From contig DXXM01000007.1 of assembly GCA_019416285.1 (NCBI GenBank), positions 1-64,000 of the forward strand: a stretch of DNA of 64,000 bases. Reading direction: 5' to 3'. Origin of the DNA: Bacteroidales bacterium. Its GTDB lineage: Bacteria; Bacteroidota; Bacteroidia; Bacteroidales; Muribaculaceae. The position numbers were made by a program, and so were the translations under genes. A model generated the notes under the pieces. It was not told the origin of the DNA and did no database searches. It worked only from the letters and a program-made list of their open reading frames with translations. This document shows, piece after piece, positions 59,408-64,000 of this stretch. How positions within the stretch are numbered: position 1 is the first letter of the stretch; the number at the start of each line of letters is the position of its first letter.

Positions 59408-62400
59408 ATGGTCGTATTTTTCAAAAAAGGTGCCAACCTTATCTACGCCGTTGAGACTACCCACAAGTTTTCGGAGGATGAACAGACAAAACTCCGCTGG
59501 CTCTTTGACGGTGCAACGCCTCTCCAGTCAACATCTGTAAAAGGCCGTTTCATAGGCCCTCGCAAGGAGATGATTACTCCCTGGAGTACAAATGCAGTGG
59601 AAATCACCCAGAACATGGGACTCGAGGGCATTACCCGCATTGAGGAATTCCATCGTGTCACGACAGAAGAGCCCGTCTTTGACAAGATGCTCTCACGTCT
59701 TTACGACGGTCTCAACTCGAAGGTGTTCACGACAAGCAACACCGCAGCTCCCATCGAACATATCGCAGACATCAGCGAATACAACAAGCGTGAAGGCCTC
59801 GCTCTCAGCGCGGAGGAGGAAAACTATCTCCGTGACCTCGCAAAGCGTCTCGGCCGTCCGCTCACCGACAGCGAAGTATTTGGTTTTTCCCAGGTCAACA
59901 GCGAACACTGCCGCCACAAAATCTTCAACGGCTCTTTCGTTATCGACGGCGAGGAAAAACCTCTTTCTTTATTCAAGCTCATCAAAAAGACCTCGCAGGC
60001 CAACCCCAACAAGCTCGTTTCGGCCTATAAGGACAATGTGGCTTTCGTAGAGGGCCCGACAGTGGCTCAGTTCTACCCCACTCATCCCGAGCGTTCCGAC
60101 TATTTCGAGGTGCGTGACCTCAAGACCGTCCTCTCACTCAAGGCCGAGACCCACAACTTCCCGACAACAGTCGAGCCCTTCAACGGTGCCGCTACCGGTA
60201 GCGGCGGTGAAATTCGTGACCGTCTTGGCGGCGGACGCGCGAGCCTTCCTCTCGCCGGAACAGCCGTTTACATGACATCATATCCCCGCCTCGGCAACTA
60301 TCCCTGGGAACTCATGATGAATCCCCGCGCATGGCTCTATCAGACACCTGCCGAGATTCTTATCAAGGCCTCAAACGGAGCTTCGGACTTCGGCAACAAG
60401 TTCGGTCAGCCCCTTATCTGCGGCTCGCTCCTCACATTCGAGCATGACGAGAACGGCAAGATGTATGCTTACGACAAGGTCATCATGCTCGCCGGCGGTG
60501 TCGGCTATGCAGCTGCCAAGGATGCCATCAAGGGTGTGCCCGAAGCAGGCGAATCCGTAGTGGTGATGGGTGGCGACAACTACCGTATCGGCATGGGCGG
60601 CGGCGCTGTTTCCTCAGTGGAGACCGGCCAGTATGCCTCAGGCATTGAGCTCAACGCCGTGCAGCGTGCCAACCCGGAGATGCAGAAGCGTGTGTCAAAC
60701 GTGATCCGCGCGCTTGCCGAGAACGACAACAACCCCATCGTCTCAATCCACGACCACGGTGCAGGCGGCCATCTCAACGCTCTTTCCGAGCTCGTCGAGG
60801 AAACAGGCGGCAAGATTGACATCGACGCACTCCCCATCGGCGACCACACACTCTCGTCAAAGGAAATCATCGGCAACGAGAGCCAGGAGCGCATGGGCAT
60901 GGTGCTCAAGAAAGAAGATATCGACTATGTGCGCACTATCGCTGACCGCGAGCGCGCCCCGATGTATGTTGTCGGCGAGACCACCGGCGACCATCGCTTC
61001 GTGTTCGAGCAGAAAGACGGCGTGAAGCCCATCGATCTCGCCATGACCGACATGTTCGGTTCATCACCCAAGACCACACTTACCGACACAACTGTCGAGA
61101 CAAAATATACCGACGGCGACTACAACGAGGACGACATCGAGCGCTACACCGCATCAGTGCTCAGCCTTGAGGCCGTTGCCTGCAAAGACTGGCTCACTAA
61201 CAAGGTGGACCGCTCCGTGACAGGTAAAATCGCACGTCAGCAGTGTCAGGGCGAGATTCAGCTCCCGCTCAGCGACTGCGGTGTGGTAGCTCTCGACTAT
61301 TCAGGCACCAAGGGCATCGCCACATCAATCGGCCATGCTCCCCAGGTAGCGCTCATCGACTCAGCCAAGGGCTCCGTTGTAGCCGTGGCCGAAGCGCTCA
61401 CCAATATCGTAGCCACTCCCCTCAGCGACGGCATCAAGGGCCTTTCGCTCAGCGCCAACTGGATGTGGCCCTGCAAGAATCCCGGTGAGGACGCTGCTCT
61501 CTACCGCGCTGTCGAGGCATGTTCTGATTTCGCCTGCAAACTCGGCGTGAACATCCCCACCGGCAAGGACTCGCTTTCAATGACACAGAAATATGGCGCC
61601 GACAAGGTATATGCTCCCGGCACCGTCATAATCTCCGCAGCAGGCGAGGTCAGCGACGTCCGCAAGACCCTCAGTCCCGTGCTCGGCAAGAAGGGCTCTA
61701 TACTTTATTATATAGACTTCTCGTCCGATTCGCTCAAACTCGGCGGTTCGGCTCTCGCACAGACTCAGGCAAAACTCGGTTCGGAGGCGCCCACAGTCAC
61801 CGACGCTGAGAAATTCGTCAACACATTCGAGACTGTTCAGACCCTCGTGAAGCGCGGCAAGCTCCTCGCTGCACACGACGTATCGGCCGGAGGTCTCGTC
61901 ACCACCCTGCTTGAAATGACATTCGCCAATACCGACGGCGGTATCGAAATCGACACCACAGGCTTCGAGGCACTCGGCGAGACCGACCTCGTCAAGATTC
62001 TCTTTGCCGAGAATCCCGCTTTGGTGGCTCAGGTCGAGGCTTCAAAAATCGCATCGGTCGACGAAATCCTCACCAAAGCCGGAGTCCGTTTCTGCCACAT
62101 CGGTGCCCCGACAGCAGAGCGCACACTCATCGTAAACCACAAGGGCACACAGCGTCTGCTCGGCATCGACTATCTCCGCGACGTATGGTTCCACACCAGC
62201 TATCTCATGGATGCGCTCCAGAGCGGCGAGAAATGTGCCCGCAGCCGTTTCGAGAACTATAAGAAACAGCCCATCCGCTACCGCTTCCCGGCTAAATTCG
62301 ACGGCAAACTCAGCTCGCGCAGTATAGCTCTCCGTCGCGACGGCCACGGCGACCGCGTGAAAGCAGCCATCATCCGCGAGAAGGGTGTGAACGGCGACCG

Positions 62401-63112
62401 CGAAATGGCTTACTCACTCTATCTCGCCGGCTTCGACGTGAAAGACGTACACATGACAGACCTCATGAGCGGCCGCGAGAATCTCGAGGACGTGAACATG
62501 ATAGTGTTCTGTGGCGGATTCTCCAACTCCGACGTTCTCGGTTCGGCAAAAGGCTGGGCCTCGGGCTTCCTCTGGAACGAAAACGCAAAACGCGCGCTCA
62601 AGAACTTCTATGACCGCGAGGACACCCTCTCGCTCGGTATCTGCAACGGCTGTCAGCTCATGATTGAACTCGGCCTTATCAATCCCGAACATCCCAAGAA
62701 GGTGCGCATGCTCCACAACGACAGCCACAAGTTCGAATCGCAGTTCCTCGGCGTCAGCATCCCCGCCAACAACTCCGTGATGTTCGGCTCGCTCTCCGGA
62801 AGCAAGCTCGGTATCTGGGTGGCTCACGGCGAAGGCAAATTCAATCTCCCGATGGCTATGAGCGACTACAACGTCGTGGCTAAATACAACTACAGCGCTT
62901 ACCCCGGCAATCCCAACGGCTCGCGTGCGTCGGTAGCAGGTATCTGCTCCGCCGACGGACGTCATCTCGCCATGATGCCCCACCTCGAGCGTGCCATCTT
63001 CCCCTGGCAGTGCGGATACTATCCCGCCACACGCCGCGCGGACGAAGTGACACCCTGGATCGACGCATTCATCAACGCTCGCAAGTGGGTGGAGGAGAAA
63101 ACCGGAAAATAA
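59408..63112 (+). CDS. purL: phosphoribosylformylglycinamidine synthase PurL
   Basis: The single-chain purine enzyme of 1234 residues that converts FGAR, glutamine and ATP to FGAM. The N-terminal PurS-like part begins MVVFFKKGANLIYAVET; the AIR-synthase-like core has ETHNFPTTVEPFNGAATGSG and VSIHDHGAGGHLNALSEL; the C-terminal class-I glutaminase has the nucleophile in GICNGCQLMIELG. The start at 59408 matches typical family N termini; the reading from 59306 would begin inside the promoter. Confidence 0.94.
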   Translation: MVVFFKKGANLIYAVETTHKFSEDEQTKLRWLFDGATPLQSTSVKGRFIGPRKEMITPWSTNAVEITQNMGLEGITRIEEFHRVTTEEPVFDKMLSRLYDGLNSKVFTTSNTAAPIEHIADISEYNKREGLALSAEEENYLRDLAKRLGRPLTDSEVFGFSQVNSEHCRHKIFNGSFVIDGEEKPLSLFKLIKKTSQANPNKLVSAYKDNVAFVEGPTVAQFYPTHPERSDYFEVRDLKTVLSLKAETHNFPTTVEPFNGAATGSGGEIRDRLGGGRASLPLAGTAVYMTSYPRLGNYPWELMMNPRAWLYQTPAEILIKASNGASDFGNKFGQPLICGSLLTFEHDENGKMYAYDKVIMLAGGVGYAAAKDAIKGVPEAGESVVVMGGDNYRIGMGGGAVSSVETGQYASGIELNAVQRANPEMQKRVSNVIRALAENDNNPIVSIHDHGAGGHLNALSELVEETGGKIDIDALPIGDHTLSSKEIIGNESQERMGMVLKKEDIDYVRTIADRERAPMYVVGETTGDHRFVFEQKDGVKPIDLAMTDMFGSSPKTTLTDTTVETKYTDGDYNEDDIERYTASVLSLEAVACKDWLTNKVDRSVTGKIARQQCQGEIQLPLSDCGVVALDYSGTKGIATSIGHAPQVALIDSAKGSVVAVAEALTNIVATPLSDGIKGLSLSANWMWPCKNPGEDAALYRAVEACSDFACKLGVNIPTGKDSLSMTQKYGADKVYAPGTVIISAAGEVSDVRKTLSPVLGKKGSILYYIDFSSDSLKLGGSALAQTQAKLGSEAPTVTDAEKFVNTFETVQTLVKRGKLLAAHDVSAGGLVTTLLEMTFANTDGGIEIDTTGFEALGETDLVKILFAENPALVAQVEASKIASVDEILTKAGVRFCHIGAPTAERTLIVNHKGTQRLLGIDYLRDVWFHTSYLMDALQSGEKCARSRFENYKKQPIRYRFPAKFDGKLSSRSIALRRDGHGDRVKAAIIREKGVNGDREMAYSLYLAGFDVKDVHMTDLMSGRENLEDVNMIVFCGGFSNSDVLGSAKGWASGFLWNENAKRALKNFYDREDTLSLGICNGCQLMIELGLINPEHPKKVRMLHNDSHKFESQFLGVSIPANNSVMFGSLSGSKLGIWVAHGEGKFNLPMAMSDYNVVAKYNYSAYPGNPNGSRASVAGICSADGRHLAMMPHLERAIFPWQCGYYPATRRADEVTPWIDAFINARKWVEEKTGK

Positions 63113-63154
63113 GAAACATATTACCAATCTAATAACCCGTTTAACAAACCAATT

Positions 63155-64000
63155 ATGAGTCTTAACATCATCGTGCTCGCAAAGCAGGTGCCCGACACCC
63201 GCAACGTGGGCAAAGATGCAATGAAAGAGGATGGCACCATCAACCGCGCAGCTCTGCCGGCCATCTTCAACCCCGAGGACCTCAACGCTCTTGAGCAGGC
63301 TCTCCGCCTCAAGGACGCCAATCCCGGCTCGACCATCACACTGCTTACCATGGGTCTCCCCCGCGCGTCAGAAATCATCCGCGAGGCTATCTATCGCGGT
63401 GCTGACGGCGGCATAGTGCTTACCGACCGTGTGCTCGGAGGCGCCGACACACTTGCGACTTCCTATTCGCTCGCTCAGGCCGTGAAGAAGTTCGGCAACT
63501 ACGACATTATCCTCGGCGGTCGCCAGGCCATTGACGGCGACACCGCACAGGTGGGTCCTCAGATTGCCGAAAAGCTCGGTATTCCCCAGATTACCTACGC
63601 TGAGGAAATCATCGACCTCAAGGACGGATATGTGACCGTGAAACGCCGCCTCGAAAACGGCGTCGAGACAGTCAAGGCTCCGCTGCCCTGCGTAGTGACT
63701 GTCAACGGTTCAGCCGCTCCCTGCCGCCCCCGCAACGCAATGCGCGTGCAGAAATATAAATATGCCGCATCGCCCAGCGAGGCTGCCAAACTCAGCGACG
63801 AGCGCAAGGAACTGCTCGAAAAGCGTCCCTACCTCAATCTCCAGGAGTGGAGCGCCGCCTATGTCGACGCCGACCCCGCGCAGATCGGTCTCCCCGGCTC
63901 CCCCACAAAGGTGAAAGCCATCGAAAACGTCGTGTTCACAGCCAAGGACTGCCGTGTGCTCACCGACAACGACGCTGAAATCGAAGATCTCGTCAAGGAA
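63155..64000 (+). CDS. fixA: electron transfer flavoprotein subunit beta (partial)
   Basis: The first 282 codons are visible; the gene runs off the window edge. It begins MSLNIIVLAKQVPDTRNVG and has FNPEDLNALEQALRLKDA, GADTLATSYSLAQAV and DIILGGRQAIDGDTAQVGPQ, the AMP- and flavin-binding regions of the ETF beta subunit. It transfers electrons from acyl-CoA dehydrogenases or related enzymes. The alpha subunit gene is expected just beyond the window. It lies 42 bp after purL. Confidence 0.92.
   Translation, partial: MSLNIIVLAKQVPDTRNVGKDAMKEDGTINRAALPAIFNPEDLNALEQALRLKDANPGSTITLLTMGLPRASEIIREAIYRGADGGIVLTDRVLGGADTLATSYSLAQAVKKFGNYDIILGGRQAIDGDTAQVGPQIAEKLGIPQITYAEEIIDLKDGYVTVKRRLENGVETVKAPLPCVVTVNGSAAPCRPRNAMRVQKYKYAASPSEAAKLSDERKELLEKRPYLNLQEWSAAYVDADPAQIGLPGSPTKVKAIENVVFTAKDCRVLTDNDAEIEDLVKE

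Noticed and set aside
1..64000. CRISPR arrays, tRNA or rRNA genes, phage or integrase genes
   Set aside because: No regularly spaced repeats, no cloverleaf candidates and no mobile-element proteins were found by reading; a tRNA or profile scan was not run.

Overview
The window is chromosomal DNA from a member of the Bacteroidota, most probably an anaerobic gut Bacteroidales (Muribaculaceae-like; the family assignment is inference). The support is: promoters of the Bacteroidota type (TTG, 19-20 bp, TAnnTTTG) before many genes; lineage-typical families (GLPGLI, DUF4924, PCMD, PepSY-like, TonB-receptor-like barrels); a split glycine decarboxylase; menaquinone synthesis (menD); a B12-dependent ribonucleotide reductase; and a single-chain PurL. 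I see no phage, integrase, intact insertion sequence, CRISPR array, rRNA or tRNA. Nearly all of it is ordinary core genome, with a few accessory or decaying patches.

Layout. 0-3.3 kb: PCMD surface protein, radA and an rRNA/tRNA methyltransferase on the minus strand. 3.3-7.1 kb: an AmgK-like sugar kinase fused to the C-terminal domain of RapZ, a MurU-like uridylyltransferase, and convergent menD. 7.2-14.9 kb: DUF4924, then a complete glycine-cleavage operon (lplA-gcvT-gcvH-gcvPA-gcvPB-lpd). 15-18.5 kb: HxlR regulator with a divergent flavoprotein, a decayed outer-membrane barrel, a possible small protein, rmuC and a small membrane protein. 18.6-22.2 kb: a metal permease with an HMA tail, flanked by two copies of a long inverted-repeat element, then an HMA-AraC fusion regulator and tilS. 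22.5-28.4 kb: a two-component system divergent from a GLPGLI/outer-membrane-barrel pair, with four helically phased GTAAT repeats between them. 28.4-34.6 kb: PepSY-like protein, umuDC, a secreted HExxH protein, mutS2. 34.6-37.3 kb: an unknown gene, two gene remnants, fumarase. 37.4-43.8 kb: an orphan histidine kinase, prmC, recX, comF, an Omp85-type barrel and a phosphoethanolamine transferase. 43.8-47.4 kb: nrdJ and a nitroreductase. 47.5-53.0 kb: a CzcCBA-type metal efflux operon. 53.2-57.1 kb: alpha/beta hydrolase, membrane-anchored MurF-like ligase, ddl and a 58-residue membrane protein. 57.1-64.0 kb: rlmH, nadC, a HAD phosphatase, purL and the start of an electron-transfer flavoprotein beta gene cut by the window edge.

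Themes. Cell-wall recycling and synthesis appear twice (AmgK/MurU-like pair; MurF-like/Ddl pair). Metal handling appears twice (HMA permease plus HMA regulator; RND efflux). The most promising unexplained items are the kinase-RapZ fusion with its MurU partner, the HMA-AraC regulator next to an HMA-tailed permease that is itself bracketed by repeat elements, the phased GTAAT operator, and two divergent promoters built as perfect inverted repeats. All functional assignments come from reading motifs by eye; no search was run.
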